A DNA stretch of 64,000 bases from Actinomadura nitritigenes (GCF_017573545.1 NZ_JAGEOK010000009.1:248001-312000); one strand, 5' to 3'; shown: positions 43,600-52,860, numbered from the stretch's first letter. Notes: generated by a model not told the origin, from the sequence alone. Numbers and translations are program-made.

Positions 43600-44714
43600 G
43601 TGGCCTCCCCGACCGGCAGCGACGCCCGCACCCGGAACCCGCCGTCCGGGTCGGGGCCCGCCTCGAACGTGCCGCCGAGCAGCAGGGCGCGCTCCCGCAT
43701 CCCGGCGATGCCCTGCCCGCTCCCGGCGAGACCCGTGCCCCCCGAAGCCGTGCTGCCGGGAGCCGTGAGGGCGCCGGGGCCGTCGTCGCGGACGTCGACG
43801 TCGAGGCGCCCGTCCGCGTACCGCAGCACCACGTCGGCGCGGCCCGCGCGGGCGTGCCGCAGCGCGTTCGTCAGCGCCTCCTGGACGATCCGGTAGACCG
43901 CGAGGCCCGCACCGGACGGAACCCGCACGCCCGCCATCCCCTCCCGCTGGATCCGCACCCGCAGCCCGGCGCCGGTGACGGAGGCGGCGAGCCGGTCCAA
44001 GTCTCCCAGGCCGGGGACGGATCCGTCCGCCTCACCGCCGTCGGCGTCCCGGACGGACCGCAGGAAGTGCCGCAGCTCCGCGAGCGCCTGCCGCCCCTCG
44101 GCCTCCAGGTTCCGGACGGCCCGCCGCGCGAGCCCGGGGTTCGCGTCGAACACGTCGTCCGCGGCGGCGGCCTGCACGACCATGACGGACACGGTGTGGG
44201 AGAGGACGTCGTGCAGTTCCCGCCCGATGCGCGCCCGCTCCTCCACGGCCGCGCGCCGCGCCTCGGCGTGCCGGCGCGCCGCTTCCGCGCGTCCGAGCGC
44301 GCCCCAGCTCCAGGCGAGCAGGGCGGCGACGGGCCACACGACGACCATCCGGCCCTGCGCCGCCGCGACGGCGGCGGTCGCGGCGCCGGCGGCGCCCATG
44401 CCCCACAACGAGGTGCGCGCGGGACGCAGCCACGCGAACGCGCACAGCACCACGAAGAGGATGCCGGGCCCCACCTCCGGCGCGAGCGCCTGGATCCCGG
44501 CGCCCGCGGCGGCCGTCACCGCGAGCGCGGCCCCGGGGCGGTCGCGCATCAGCCATCCCGCAGCCGTCCCCTGGACGAGGAGCAGCGCGACGACGGCGCC
44601 CCGCGCGGGCCAGCCCGCGTCCACGAACGGGACGGCTCCCGCCGCGCCGAGCGCGCACGCCCCGGACACCGCTCGCCACCAGGACGGCAACACCGCCGCA
44701 TACCGATCCCGCAC
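43596..44714 (-). CDS. Two-component sensor histidine kinase, HisKA_3 type
   Basis: 372 residues from GTG 44714. The N-terminal 140 residues hold four to five membrane helices without a separate extracytoplasmic domain. The dimerisation/phosphoacceptor region is ELHDVLSHTVSVMVVQAA with H168, and the HATPase domain has VYRIVQEALTNALRHA (N box) and DDGPG plus GQGIAGMRERALLLGGTF (G boxes). It phosphorylates the response regulator to which it is translationally coupled. The gene is divergent from the sigma-CAP fusion gene across 168 bp, which suggests the fusion could be a target or a partner. Confidence 0.9.
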   Translation of the reverse strand: MRDRYAAVLPSWWRAVSGACALGAAGAVPFVDAGWPARGAVVALLLVQGTAAGWLMRDRPGAALAVTAAAGAGIQALAPEVGPGILFVVLCAFAWLRPARTSLWGMGAAGAATAAVAAAQGRMVVVWPVAALLAWSWGALGRAEAARRHAEARRAAVEERARIGRELHDVLSHTVSVMVVQAAAADDVFDANPGLARRAVRNLEAEGRQALAELRHFLRSVRDADGGEADGSVPGLGDLDRLAASVTGAGLRVRIQREGMAGVRVPSGAGLAVYRIVQEALTNALRHARAGRADVVLRYADGRLDVDVRDDGPGALTAPGSTASGGTGLAGSGQGIAGMRERALLLGGTFEAGPDPDGGFRVRASLPVGEAT

Positions 44715-44882
44715 GCTCGCCGACGCTACCAACCCGGCCCCCGGGACGGGGCGGGAGCGGAACCTCCGGGGCGCCCGGCGCCGTACCGGGGGAGGGGGAC
44801 TTGCCGGAGATGGTGTGCTTGTTGTTATCTGCGGTGGTCCAGGAGGTCTCCAGGGGGTCGGGGGCGATCCGCTGGAGGGACG

Positions 44883-46376
44883 GTGACGCGCGTGGGCGAG
44901 GACGTGGACCTGCTGGTCCGGGCGGCGCAGGACGGCGACCCCGAGGCCAGGGAGCGGCTGGTCGCCGAGCACCTGCCGCTGCTGTACAACGTGGTCGGCT
45001 GGGCCCTCGACGGCCACGCCGACGTGGACGACGTCGTCCAGGACTCGGTGCTGCGCGCGCTCGGCGGGCTGCACGGGCTGCGCGAGCCGGGACGGTTCCG
45101 CTCCTGGCTCGTGTCGATCGCGATGAACCAGGTGCGCCGCCGCTGGACGTCGCTGCAGCGCGGGACGCCCATGGACCCCGACGCCATCGCGCGGGTCGCC
45201 GCGTCCGAGGCCGACTTCGCCGAGGCGGCCGTCCTGCGGCTGGAGCTGTCCGGGCAGCGCCGCGAGATCGCCGAAGCGACCCGCTGGCTCGACGCGGGGG
45301 AGCGCGAGTTGCTCGGCCTGTGGTGGCTGGAGGCGTCGGGCCACCTCACCCGGAGCGAGCTGGCCGACGCGCTGGGCGTGTCGGCGGCGCACGCGGCGGT
45401 CCGGGTGCAGCGGATGAAGAAGCAGCTCGCGACGTGCCGCGCCGTCGTGCGGGTCGTGGGGGCGGAGCGGCGCTGCGAGGCGCTCGTCCCGGTGCTCGCG
45501 CGGTGGGACGGGCGGCCGTCCCCGCTGTGGCGCAAGCGCGTCGCCAAGCACGTCCGCGGCTGCCGGGACTGCGGCTCCCGGCAGCGGGACCTGCTCCCGC
45601 CGGAGGCGCTGCTCGCGGGCCTGGTCATGGTGCCGCTGCCCGCCGCGCATCCGCTGCACGCGCTCCCGGCGGCGCTGACGGCCACGTCGACGCCGACGGC
45701 CGCAGGCGCCGCGTCGGGCGCGGGCACGGCGGGCACGGCGGGCACGGCGGGTGCGGGGAAGGGCGCCGGTCTCGCGGCGGCCAAGTGGGTGGCGGGCGCC
45801 GCGGCCGTCGGCGTCGCGGGCGCGGCGGTGGTCTTCTGGGGCACGCGGGGCGGCTCGCCCGCCGAACCGCCGCCCCGCGACGACCCGCCGGCCGCCGCGC
45901 ACCGGACCCCGTCGCGCACCCCGGCGCCGCGTCCCGGCGCCACGTCCGTCAAGGAGCACATCGCGCCGCCGCGGCCGTCGAAGACCGCGGAACAGACCGT
46001 CGAGCAGCAGGTCGTCGCGCTGGTCAACCGGAACCGGGCCAAGGCCGGATGCCGCCCGCTGCGCGTCTCGCCCGCCCTGCACAAGGCCGCGCAGGCGCAC
46101 ACCGAGGACATGGCGTCCCGGCACGTCCTCGACCACCGCGGCGCGGACGGCGACGACCCGGGCGCCCGGATCACCGCCGCCGGCTTCCGCTGGAGCGCGT
46201 GGGCGGAGAACATCGCGCAGGGCCAGGCGTCCCCGCCCGCCGTCGTGACGGCCTGGATGAACAGCTCCGGCCACCGGGCCAACATCCTGAACTGCCGCCT
46301 GACGATGATCGGGGTGGGCGTCGTGCGGGGGTCCGGCGGCCCCTGGTGGACCCAGGACTTCGCCACCCCCGCCTGA
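44883..46376 (+). CDS. ECF-type sigma factor fused to a membrane helix and extracytoplasmic CAP domain
   Basis: 497 residues from GTG 44883, with GGAGGGAC immediately upstream. Sigma region 2 spans about residues 10-90 (DVDDVVQDSVLRALGG, FRSWLVSIAMNQ), and region 4 spans about 125-182 (LTRSELADALGVSAAHAAVRVQRMKKQL). A zinc-finger-like H223-x3-C227-x2-C230 follows, as in anti-sigma factors. A Gly/Ala linker leads to one membrane helix at about 301-319, a Pro-rich spacer and a CAP/SCP-PR1 domain at 373-497 with the conserved GHRANILN. If the order is right, the sigma domain is cytoplasmic and the CAP domain outside. How it would reach promoters is unclear; proteolytic release is one possibility. 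The neighbouring gene encodes a free CAP paralogue. Confidence 0.88.
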   Translation: MTRVGEDVDLLVRAAQDGDPEARERLVAEHLPLLYNVVGWALDGHADVDDVVQDSVLRALGGLHGLREPGRFRSWLVSIAMNQVRRRWTSLQRGTPMDPDAIARVAASEADFAEAAVLRLELSGQRREIAEATRWLDAGERELLGLWWLEASGHLTRSELADALGVSAAHAAVRVQRMKKQLATCRAVVRVVGAERRCEALVPVLARWDGRPSPLWRKRVAKHVRGCRDCGSRQRDLLPPEALLAGLVMVPLPAAHPLHALPAALTATSTPTAAGAASGAGTAGTAGTAGAGKGAGLAAAKWVAGAAAVGVAGAAVVFWGTRGGSPAEPPPRDDPPAAAHRTPSRTPAPRPGATSVKEHIAPPRPSKTAEQTVEQQVVALVNRNRAKAGCRPLRVSPALHKAAQAHTEDMASRHVLDHRGADGDDPGARITAAGFRWSAWAENIAQGQASPPAVVTAWMNSSGHRANILNCRLTMIGVGVVRGSGGPWWTQDFATPA

Positions 46377-46390
46377 GCCGTCCCGCGCGG

Positions 46391-47179
46391 TCAGCGGCTC
46401 GTGCCGAAGTCCTGCGTCCAGTACGGGCCGCCGCTCAGCACCACGCCGACGCCGATCTCCTTGAACCCGCAGTTCAGGATGTTCGCGCGGTGGCCGGAGC
46501 TGTTCATCCACGCGTCCATCACGCTCGCGGGGGTCGGCTGGCCCTTCGCGATGTTCTCGCCGTAGGAGGACCAGCGGTAGCCCGCGGCGGTGATGCGGTC
46601 ACCCGGGTCCTTGCCGTCGGGGTTGGTGTGGTCGAAGAAGTTGCGGGCGTGCATGTCGGCCGAATGCCCCTGCGCGGCCCGCGCCAGCTTGCTGTTGACG
46701 GTCAGGGCGCGGCAGCCGTGCTTGGCGCGCTCGGCGTTGACCAGCGCGACGACCTGCGAGGCGTACCGTCCGGCGGTCCCGCCGGCGGGCGCGGCCGGGG
46801 CCTTCGGCTTCGCGGGCGCCTTCGCGGGCGCCTTCGTGGTGGGACGGTGGCTCGTCGCGCGCGGCGCCGGCCTGTGCGACGCCCTGGCCTTCCTGTGCTT
46901 CGGCTGCGGCGTGCGGCTCGGCGCCGTCCGCGGCGCGTCGGCGACCGGACCCGTCGGCGCGGCGCTCGGGGAGAACGACGAGCCGCTCGCGGTGGGCGCG
47001 CCGTCCGCGCCGCCCCCGAACGCGCCGGCGGCCGTCCCGGCGACGCCGCCGATCACCAGCAGGCCCGCGGCGCCCGCCGCCGTCCAGACGGCGACGCGGC
47101 GGGACGCCCTGCGCGGCCGTCCGGGGCGCGGCCTCGCGGGACGCGGCCGTCCGGTGCCGCGGGCAGGGGGGTAGCTCAT
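46391..47179 (-). CDS. CAP-domain (SCP/PR1-like) secreted or membrane-anchored protein
   Basis: 262 residues from ATG 47179. A short Arg-rich cytoplasmic N-terminus precedes one helix (VAVWTAAGAAGLLVIGGVAGTA), then a long Pro/Lys/Ala-rich linker (PAKAPAKPKAP) and a C-terminal CAP domain with ASQVVALVNAERAKHGCRAL, HARNFFDHTNPDGKDPGDRI, YGENIAKGQ and GHRANILN. It looks like an extracytoplasmic protein anchored by an uncleaved helix. The CAP domain closely matches that of the convergent sigma-CAP fusion. The gene is convergent with that fusion, with 14 bp between stops. Confidence 0.88.
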   Translation of the reverse strand: MSYPPARGTGRPRPARPRPGRPRRASRRVAVWTAAGAAGLLVIGGVAGTAAGAFGGGADGAPTASGSSFSPSAAPTGPVADAPRTAPSRTPQPKHRKARASHRPAPRATSHRPTTKAPAKAPAKPKAPAAPAGGTAGRYASQVVALVNAERAKHGCRALTVNSKLARAAQGHSADMHARNFFDHTNPDGKDPGDRITAAGYRWSSYGENIAKGQPTPASVMDAWMNSSGHRANILNCGFKEIGVGVVLSGGPYWTQDFGTSR

Positions 47180-47416
47180 GGCGATGCCACATCCTTCTCT
47201 CGTCGGGGCTGTGCGAACACGCAGCGGACCCCGTGCGGGACGGGCGATAACCAAAAATCCACGGCTTCTTCAGGAGAGCCCAAGGCGCGGCGCAGGGCCG
47301 GGCCAAGAAAGGGGCAACACCGCATGTCGGGCGGCACGTCCACGGGGGCCGGGCTCTCTGATTGACCACCGGAGGGGCACAGCGCCCCCTGGTCCGGGCA
47401 GCCGAGGAGTCACGCC
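47180..47416. other. Divergent promoter region of the CAP and secreted-protein genes
   Basis: 237 bp with a short AT-rich stretch near 47248-47260 and a small hairpin GGGGC-ACAGC-GCCCC at 47374-47388 close to the ribosome site (GAGGAG) of the gene starting at 47417. No riboswitch fold could be recognised with confidence. Confidence 0.4.
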
Positions 47417-48829
47417 GTGAAGAGAAGCTGGAAGGCCGCGATCGCCGCCGCCGGGGCGACCGCCATGACGACCGCCTCCGTGGCGTGGCCCGCGCCCGCC
47501 GGGAACGCGTCCGGGAACGGGACCGGCGCGAACGCGTCCGGCAAGGGACGCTGGGTCCTGCTGGACGCCGAGGACTTCGACCGGCCCCTGCGCGTCGACG
47601 GCGCGCCGTGGCGGCTGGACCCGCAGGGAAAGCGCAGCCCGTGGAACGTCGACGCGTTCGACGACGACGGCGAGGCGTGGACGAGGATGAGCGGCCCGCT
47701 GTTCAAGAAGCAGATGGCCACGCTGAACGTGTACCGCAAGCGCGTCGCGTTCGGCCGGAAGGGGTGGCTGACCGCCGAGGTCGCCGCCGTCGACAAGGAC
47801 CACGACGGCCGCCCCGACTCCCGCCCCGGCCTGTCCACGGTCACGCTACCCGGCGGGCAGCGGGCCGCGCGGCTCTCCGAGCCGAGCTGGGACGCGGGCG
47901 TGCTGATCCGGCCGACCCGCCCGCTGCCCCGGCACTACCGCGTCGAGATGACGCTGCGCGGCATCGACTTCGGCGGGAAGCGGAACGGCACGTTCGACTA
48001 CGACGGCCGGCACAACGGCTACACGAAGGAGCCGTGCAAGACCCGCTTCCCGTGGACGTTCACCGGCGCGCTCCCCGGCAAGTCGCGCTGCCAGTACCAC
48101 GACGTGACGCGGGAGAACGGCTTCTACTACATGACGATCCTCGACTACGCGACGCCCGCGCCGCACGGCAACCCGGACATCCACTTCCGGCGCAAGGTCA
48201 TCATGGACGGCTACTACAGCGACCTTCCCCGCTGGAAGCACGCCGCGACCTGCAACCCGAAGACCCGCAAGATGTACCGGACGTTCGACGGCACCTTCAA
48301 CGGCGTGAACGCCCTGTTCGCGCGCGGCGACAAGTTCATCGGCGGCCCCGACAACAACATCAGCACCGAGTACTACGCCAAGACCGCCTGCGGGAACGCG
48401 TCCCTGGACAAGCACTACGGGCCCGGCAAGCGGTTCGAGGGGCACCTGACCAGCGCGGAGCTCCAGCCGCAGCTCCTGCCGAAGGCGTCCTACCGGTTCG
48501 CCGTGGAGCGCGACGACACCGGGTACACGCTGGAGATGAGCGGCCCGTTCCGGTTCATCGGGCAGGCGACGCTGCGCGTCCACCACGACTTCGTCGAGCA
48601 CGGCCGCCCGATCTGGCACTACAACCAGACGCCCGGCGAGTACGACGGCCGCTTCGACCGCAGGCTCGTCCACAAGGGCCCGCACGGGACGTGGGTCACC
48701 CGGCACACCTGGCCGAAGGGCTCGGCGTACCCCGACTCGTTCGTCATCGGCGACCCGCACCTGAACTACTACGAGGGCGAGGCGGTCATCGACGACATCC
48801 GCCTCTACGTCCCCCGCAAGGACCGGTGA
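47417..48829 (+). CDS. Secreted protein of unknown function
   Basis: 470 residues from GTG 47417, with a GAGGAG ribosome site. An N-terminal signal peptide is visible (KRSWKAAIAAAGATAMTTAS, possible cleavage after the VAWPAPAG region). The mature protein is rich in Trp, Tyr, Asn and Gly, beta-sheet-like, with four cysteines that could form disulfides. Stretches such as RFIGQATLRVHHDFVEHGRPIWHYNQTPGEYDG and DPHLNYYEGEAVIDDIRLYV look like a concanavalin/laminarinase-type carbohydrate-binding sandwich, but catalytic glutamates are not obvious. The function is not assigned. Confidence 0.7.
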   Translation: MKRSWKAAIAAAGATAMTTASVAWPAPAGNASGNGTGANASGKGRWVLLDAEDFDRPLRVDGAPWRLDPQGKRSPWNVDAFDDDGEAWTRMSGPLFKKQMATLNVYRKRVAFGRKGWLTAEVAAVDKDHDGRPDSRPGLSTVTLPGGQRAARLSEPSWDAGVLIRPTRPLPRHYRVEMTLRGIDFGGKRNGTFDYDGRHNGYTKEPCKTRFPWTFTGALPGKSRCQYHDVTRENGFYYMTILDYATPAPHGNPDIHFRRKVIMDGYYSDLPRWKHAATCNPKTRKMYRTFDGTFNGVNALFARGDKFIGGPDNNISTEYYAKTACGNASLDKHYGPGKRFEGHLTSAELQPQLLPKASYRFAVERDDTGYTLEMSGPFRFIGQATLRVHHDFVEHGRPIWHYNQTPGEYDGRFDRRLVHKGPHGTWVTRHTWPKGSAYPDSFVIGDPHLNYYEGEAVIDDIRLYVPRKDR

Positions 48830-48854
48830 CCCGCCGGGGAAGCCGTGCCCGCCG

Positions 48855-49718
48855 CTACTGGACGACGGCCGGGTTGTAGGTCGGCGGGTCGCCGAGCATC
48901 GCGCGGTGCGAGCGCGGCCGGCTCCCGTCGACGTCGGTGACGCCGAGCTGCTCACCGAGTTCCGCGCCGATCAGGACCTGTCCCGTCCACTTCATCGGCT
49001 CCGGGGACCGGGCGAGCGCGTCGATGACCCGGCCGCTGAACTCCGGCGACTCCGCTCCGGCGGCGAACGAGGCGTACTTGTCCGGGACGCCGTCGAAGAG
49101 GGCCCTGTTCCGCTCGGTCTTGAGCAGCCCCATCCACAGCGAGACGACGGCGACGTTGTAGGGGCGGAAATCGACCGCCATGTCGTGGGCCATCTTGTCC
49201 ACGGCGGCCTTTCCGGCGCCGTAGGCGGGGCCGTGCATGTAGCAGCGTCCGCCGAACGACGACGTGTTGACGACGAGCCCGCCGTCACCGCGGATCAGCA
49301 GCGGCGCCGCGTAGTACGTCGCGACGTAGGCCGACCGCATCCCCACGTCCAGCATGCTCTGCAGCGCCAGCGGCTTCTCCCAGAACGGGCCCTTGCGGGT
49401 CAGGCCGTCCGGGATCGTGAACGCGTTGTTCACGAGGACGTCCAGCCCGCCGCGCTCCCGCCCGACCTGCTCGAACAGGGCCCTGACCTGGTCGTCGTCG
49501 GAGTGGTCGCAGATCACCGGGACCCCGGTGCCGCCGCGCTCGCCGATCTCCTCGGCGGTCGCGTACACGCTGCCCGGCAGGTCCGCGTCGCCGTCGGCGC
49601 GGGTGCGCCCGGTCACGTAGACGGTCGCCCCGGTCTCGCCGAGGGCCAGCGCGATGCCCTTCCCGGCGCCGCGGCTCGCGCCGGTGACCACCGCCACCCG
49701 GTCTGCGGTCAGGCCCAT
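48855..49718 (-). CDS. Short-chain dehydrogenase/reductase
   Basis: 287 residues from ATG 49718, with GAGGAG 6 nt upstream. TGASRGAGKG cofactor motif, VNNAFT, catalytic Ser (NTSSFGG) and YGAGK (YxxxK) are present. The long C-terminal extension resembles the DHRS1-like SDR group. It overlaps the upstream epoxide-hydrolase-like gene by 10 bp and is probably co-expressed with it. Confidence 0.88.
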   Translation of the reverse strand: MGLTADRVAVVTGASRGAGKGIALALGETGATVYVTGRTRADGDADLPGSVYATAEEIGERGGTGVPVICDHSDDDQVRALFEQVGRERGGLDVLVNNAFTIPDGLTRKGPFWEKPLALQSMLDVGMRSAYVATYYAAPLLIRGDGGLVVNTSSFGGRCYMHGPAYGAGKAAVDKMAHDMAVDFRPYNVAVVSLWMGLLKTERNRALFDGVPDKYASFAAGAESPEFSGRVIDALARSPEPMKWTGQVLIGAELGEQLGVTDVDGSRPRSHRAMLGDPPTYNPAVVQ

Positions 49719-50683
49719 TCGCCGCTCCTCGCGAGGAATTCCAGCATGGTCGCGGTCGTCTCCTCGGGTCTCTCCATCTGCATCATGTGGCCCGCGCTCT
49801 CGAGCATCCGGACGTCGCGGACGTCCTCGTGGTGCTCGTGCAGCCTGCTCAGCGGGTCGTCGCCGTGCCAGCCCTCCAGGTCGGCGTCCTGCTCGCTGCC
49901 GATGAAGAAGAACGGCGCCGGGTTCTTCCGGCCCCTGTACGCCTTCCGGTGCTCCCAGGACAGGTCCATCGCCCGGTACCAGTTCAGCCCGCCGGTGAAC
50001 CCGCTGCGGCTGTAGGCGTCGACGTAGAACTCCAGTTCCAGGTCGGTCAGCCACGGCCACGGGAGCGCCGGCGTCTCCGGCAGCGCGTCGATGTACGTCG
50101 TCCCGGGCGGCTTCCGCCAGACGTCGAGGTAGTGGTAGCCGCTGGAGAGCGCGTAGAAGAGCCTGCGGAGGAACTCGCGGGGCGCGGCGCCGAGGTCGCG
50201 GTCGGCGGCGCCGCGCTCGGCGAAGTAATGGATGTGGTTGAAGTGCCGCTTCGCCTGCCGGGCGGCGAGCGTCAGCGGTGACTCCTCGCTCGGCGTGAAG
50301 AACGGGTTCTCCAGCCCGATGATCGCCGCGACGCGCTCGGGGTGGTGGTAGGCGAGGTCGTAGGCGGCGAACAGGCCGAAGTCCAGGCCGCTGAACACGG
50401 CCCGCTCCGCGCCGAGGTGGTCGAGGAGGCCGGCGACGTCGCCGACGATGTGCTCGACGCCGTACTCGCGGGGGTCGTCCGGGCCGCTCGTCCCGCCCAT
50501 GCCGCGCATGTCGGGCGCGACGACCCGGAAGCCGGCGTCGGCGATCGGCCCGATCTGGTGCCGCCAGCTGAACCAGAGGTGCGGGAACCCGTGCAGGAGG
50601 ACGACGAGCGGCCCTTCGCCCTGCTCCACGTAGTGGACGTCGAGGCCGTTGATGCGCGCGTACCGATGAGTCCAGCCGGCCAT
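49709..50683 (-). CDS. Epoxide-hydrolase-like alpha/beta hydrolase
   Basis: 324 residues. Oxyanion motif HGFP at 31-34, nucleophile aspartate D101 in SGLDFG (GxDxG), a cap region rich in Tyr and Trp, and the catalytic His in SAGHMMQMERPEE. The Asp nucleophile points to an epoxide hydrolase or haloalkane dehalogenase rather than a serine esterase. It probably works with the overlapping SDR downstream in one pathway; substrate unknown. Confidence 0.85.
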   Translation of the reverse strand: MAGWTHRYARINGLDVHYVEQGEGPLVVLLHGFPHLWFSWRHQIGPIADAGFRVVAPDMRGMGGTSGPDDPREYGVEHIVGDVAGLLDHLGAERAVFSGLDFGLFAAYDLAYHHPERVAAIIGLENPFFTPSEESPLTLAARQAKRHFNHIHYFAERGAADRDLGAAPREFLRRLFYALSSGYHYLDVWRKPPGTTYIDALPETPALPWPWLTDLELEFYVDAYSRSGFTGGLNWYRAMDLSWEHRKAYRGRKNPAPFFFIGSEQDADLEGWHGDDPLSRLHEHHEDVRDVRMLESAGHMMQMERPEETTATMLEFLARSGEWA

Positions 50684-50948
50684 GCTGCGGTTCCTTCGCG
50701 ACGAGGGACCTGACCTTCGGACTGTGCAGGACGGCGCCGCCGTCGGCAGCGCGGTGTCTCGCTCAGTGGGAACCCGCTTCCTTTCGCGGGGCGGCGGCGC
50801 GTCGGGTCGGGGAGTGGCCGATTCTCGCGCACCTCGCGATCCGTGCCGGAGCGCGGAACCGGATGATCACGGTTGGCGTCCGATTCGTACGCGGGAGCGG
50901 ATCGCACACTCCGGCCCCGGGGACTCCTTCCCGCGAGAGGGGAGCACG
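50684..50948. other. Divergent promoter region, no gene seen
   Basis: 265 bp between the epoxide-hydrolase-like gene and the HD-domain gene. Open frames here have no coding character. No clear palindrome or promoter consensus was found. Confidence 0.4.
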
Positions 50949-51674
50949 GTGCCCGGCTTTCTCGAGACCCTTCCGCTCCACACGATCACCGCGGTGTACG
51001 GCGAGGCCGGCCTCCGCGACCGGTTCTCCCGCGAGATCCTCCGCTTCCCCGAGGCGGACTGGCGGCGCCTGAGCACGGCGCTGGCCCTGGCGAGCGACCT
51101 GCACCGGCAGGACCGCCGGGTCAGCGAGCCCGTCGTCAACCACCTGCTCCGCGTCACGCTGCGCGTGATGTGCCACTACCGGGTGGACGACGTGGACGTC
51201 CTCGTCGCCGCGCTGCTGCACGACTCCGTCGAGGACCACCCCGCCGACCTGGCCGGCGACGGGCACGACGACCCGCGCGGGGCCGCCCTGGACGTGCTGG
51301 AGGCGGAGTTCGGGCCGCGCGTCGCCGGGCTCGTCCGCGCGGTGACGAACCCCCGCTACGACCGGGACGGCGACGTCCACGCCCAGTACCGCGCCCACGT
51401 CGCCGAGAGCCTGGACCGCCATCCGGCCGCGCGCATCATCAAGGTCTCCGACTTCACCGACAACGGCGTCGGGCTGATGCACACCACGGGCCCGAAGGTC
51501 AGCAAGCTCGCCCGCAAGTACCGGCCGCTCGTCCCCCGGCTCCGCGAGCTGGTCAACCGCCCGGACACCCCGCTGGACGCCCCGGTCAAGCAGCACATCA
51601 CCCGCCAGCTCGACCGCGCCGACGAGCGCTTCGCGGCGATCCTCCAGACCCACGCCCTCCGCGCCGCCTCATGA
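50949..51674 (+). CDS. HD-domain protein (RelA/SpoT-type HD, hydrolase-only)
   Basis: 241 residues from GTG 50949, with AGGGGAG upstream. The HD signature reads HLLRVTLRV then VAALLHDSVEDHP, and the later KVSDFTDN matches the third metal/substrate motif of SpoT/MESH1-like HD domains (K-x-x-D-x-x-x-N). No synthetase domain is present, so it may be a small alarmone hydrolase or another phosphohydrolase. Confidence 0.75.
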   Translation: MPGFLETLPLHTITAVYGEAGLRDRFSREILRFPEADWRRLSTALALASDLHRQDRRVSEPVVNHLLRVTLRVMCHYRVDDVDVLVAALLHDSVEDHPADLAGDGHDDPRGAALDVLEAEFGPRVAGLVRAVTNPRYDRDGDVHAQYRAHVAESLDRHPAARIIKVSDFTDNGVGLMHTTGPKVSKLARKYRPLVPRLRELVNRPDTPLDAPVKQHITRQLDRADERFAAILQTHALRAAS

Positions 51675-51744
51675 CAGGGGCGGCGGGCGGGGGCCGGGCC
51701 CGGCCCGTCTCGGAGCGGGGCACCGCACGACAGGACGGAGCAGC

Positions 51745-52860
51745 ATGACGATCGAACGCGCCTTCGTGGGCCTCCCCTCCCCGACGATCGGGCGGGCCGG
51801 CGCGGGCGGCCACCCCTGCCAGGGCCTCTACCACCGGCGCGCGGGGACGGAGCCGAAGATCGCCTTCGTCGCGGCGCACTACCAGGTCGACTTCTCCGAG
51901 CACTACCTCGCCGAGTACCTGGCCGAGCGCGGGTTCGGGTTCCTCGGCTGGAACACCCGGTTCCGCGGCGACGACAGCCACTTCCTGCTGGACCACGCGC
52001 TCGTCGACATCGGCGTGGGTGTGCGGTGGCTGCGCGAGGTCGCGGGCGCCGAGACCGTCGTGCTGCTCGGCAACTCCGGCGGCGGCTCGCTGATGGCCGC
52101 GTACCAGTCGCAGGCCGCCGAGCCGAACGTCACCGCGCTGCCGGGCCTGCGCCTCGCCGCCGGCGTCGACGACCTGCCCGCCGGCGACGCCTACATCTCC
52201 GTCGCCGCGCACCTCGGCCGCCCCGACGTGCTCACGTCCTGGATGGACGCGTCGGTCACCGACGAGTCCGACCCGGTCGCGACCGATCCGTCCCTGGATC
52301 CGTTCGACCCGGAGAACGGCCCGCCGTACGGCCCCGGGTTCCTCGCCCGGTACCGGACCGCGCAGGAGGCCCGGAACCGGCGCATCACCGCGTGGGCGAA
52401 GGACGAGCTGGCCCGGCTGTCCGCCGCCGGGTACCACGACCGGCCGTTCAGCGTGTTCCGCACCTGGGCCGACCCGCGCATGGTGGACCCGTCCATCGAG
52501 CCGACGAACCGGCGCCCGAACAGCTGCTACCGGGGGAGGCCGGAGCGCGCGAACCGGTCGGGGTTCGGGATCGCCGCCACCTGCACGCTGCGCACCTGGC
52601 TGAACCTGTGGAGCCTGGACGACTCGCAGGCCCGCGCGCACCCGCACCTCGCCCGCGTCACCGTCCCGTCGCTGGTCGTCAACGCCGACGCCGACACCGG
52701 CGTGTTCCCCAGCGACGCCGCCGCGATGTACGGCGCGCTCGCGGCGGAGGACAAGGAGCGCCACGACCTGTCCGGCGACCACTACTTCCGCACGCCGGAC
52801 GGCGCGCGCGACCGCCTCGCCGACCTGATCGCGGCGTGGCTCGGCGAGCGCTTCCGATGA
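51745..52860 (+). CDS. Alpha/beta hydrolase
   Basis: 371 residues from ATG 51745. The nucleophile elbow GNSGGGS (serine) and GDHYFRTPDG near the C-terminus (possible catalytic His) support a serine hydrolase fold, and NADADTGVFPSDA gives a candidate acidic residue. Resembles actinobacterial hydrolases of unknown substrate near fatty acid or aromatic degradation genes. Confidence 0.78.
   Translation: MTIERAFVGLPSPTIGRAGAGGHPCQGLYHRRAGTEPKIAFVAAHYQVDFSEHYLAEYLAERGFGFLGWNTRFRGDDSHFLLDHALVDIGVGVRWLREVAGAETVVLLGNSGGGSLMAAYQSQAAEPNVTALPGLRLAAGVDDLPAGDAYISVAAHLGRPDVLTSWMDASVTDESDPVATDPSLDPFDPENGPPYGPGFLARYRTAQEARNRRITAWAKDELARLSAAGYHDRPFSVFRTWADPRMVDPSIEPTNRRPNSCYRGRPERANRSGFGIAATCTLRTWLNLWSLDDSQARAHPHLARVTVPSLVVNADADTGVFPSDAAAMYGALAAEDKERHDLSGDHYFRTPDGARDRLADLIAAWLGERFR

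Noticed and set aside
42256..43896. Plus-strand open frame across the membrane-protein and response-regulator genes
   Set aside because: The translation is Gly/Arg/Gln-rich and crosses two clear minus-strand genes.
47221..47416. Possible c-di-AMP (ydaO-type) riboswitch before the secreted-protein gene or the CAP gene
   Set aside because: These genes often carry such riboswitches in actinomycetes, but the conserved core motifs could not be recognised here; a covariance-model scan would decide.
50949..51674. Bifunctional RelA/SpoT alarmone synthetase
   Set aside because: Only the HD half is present; there is no synthetase, TGS or ACT domain.
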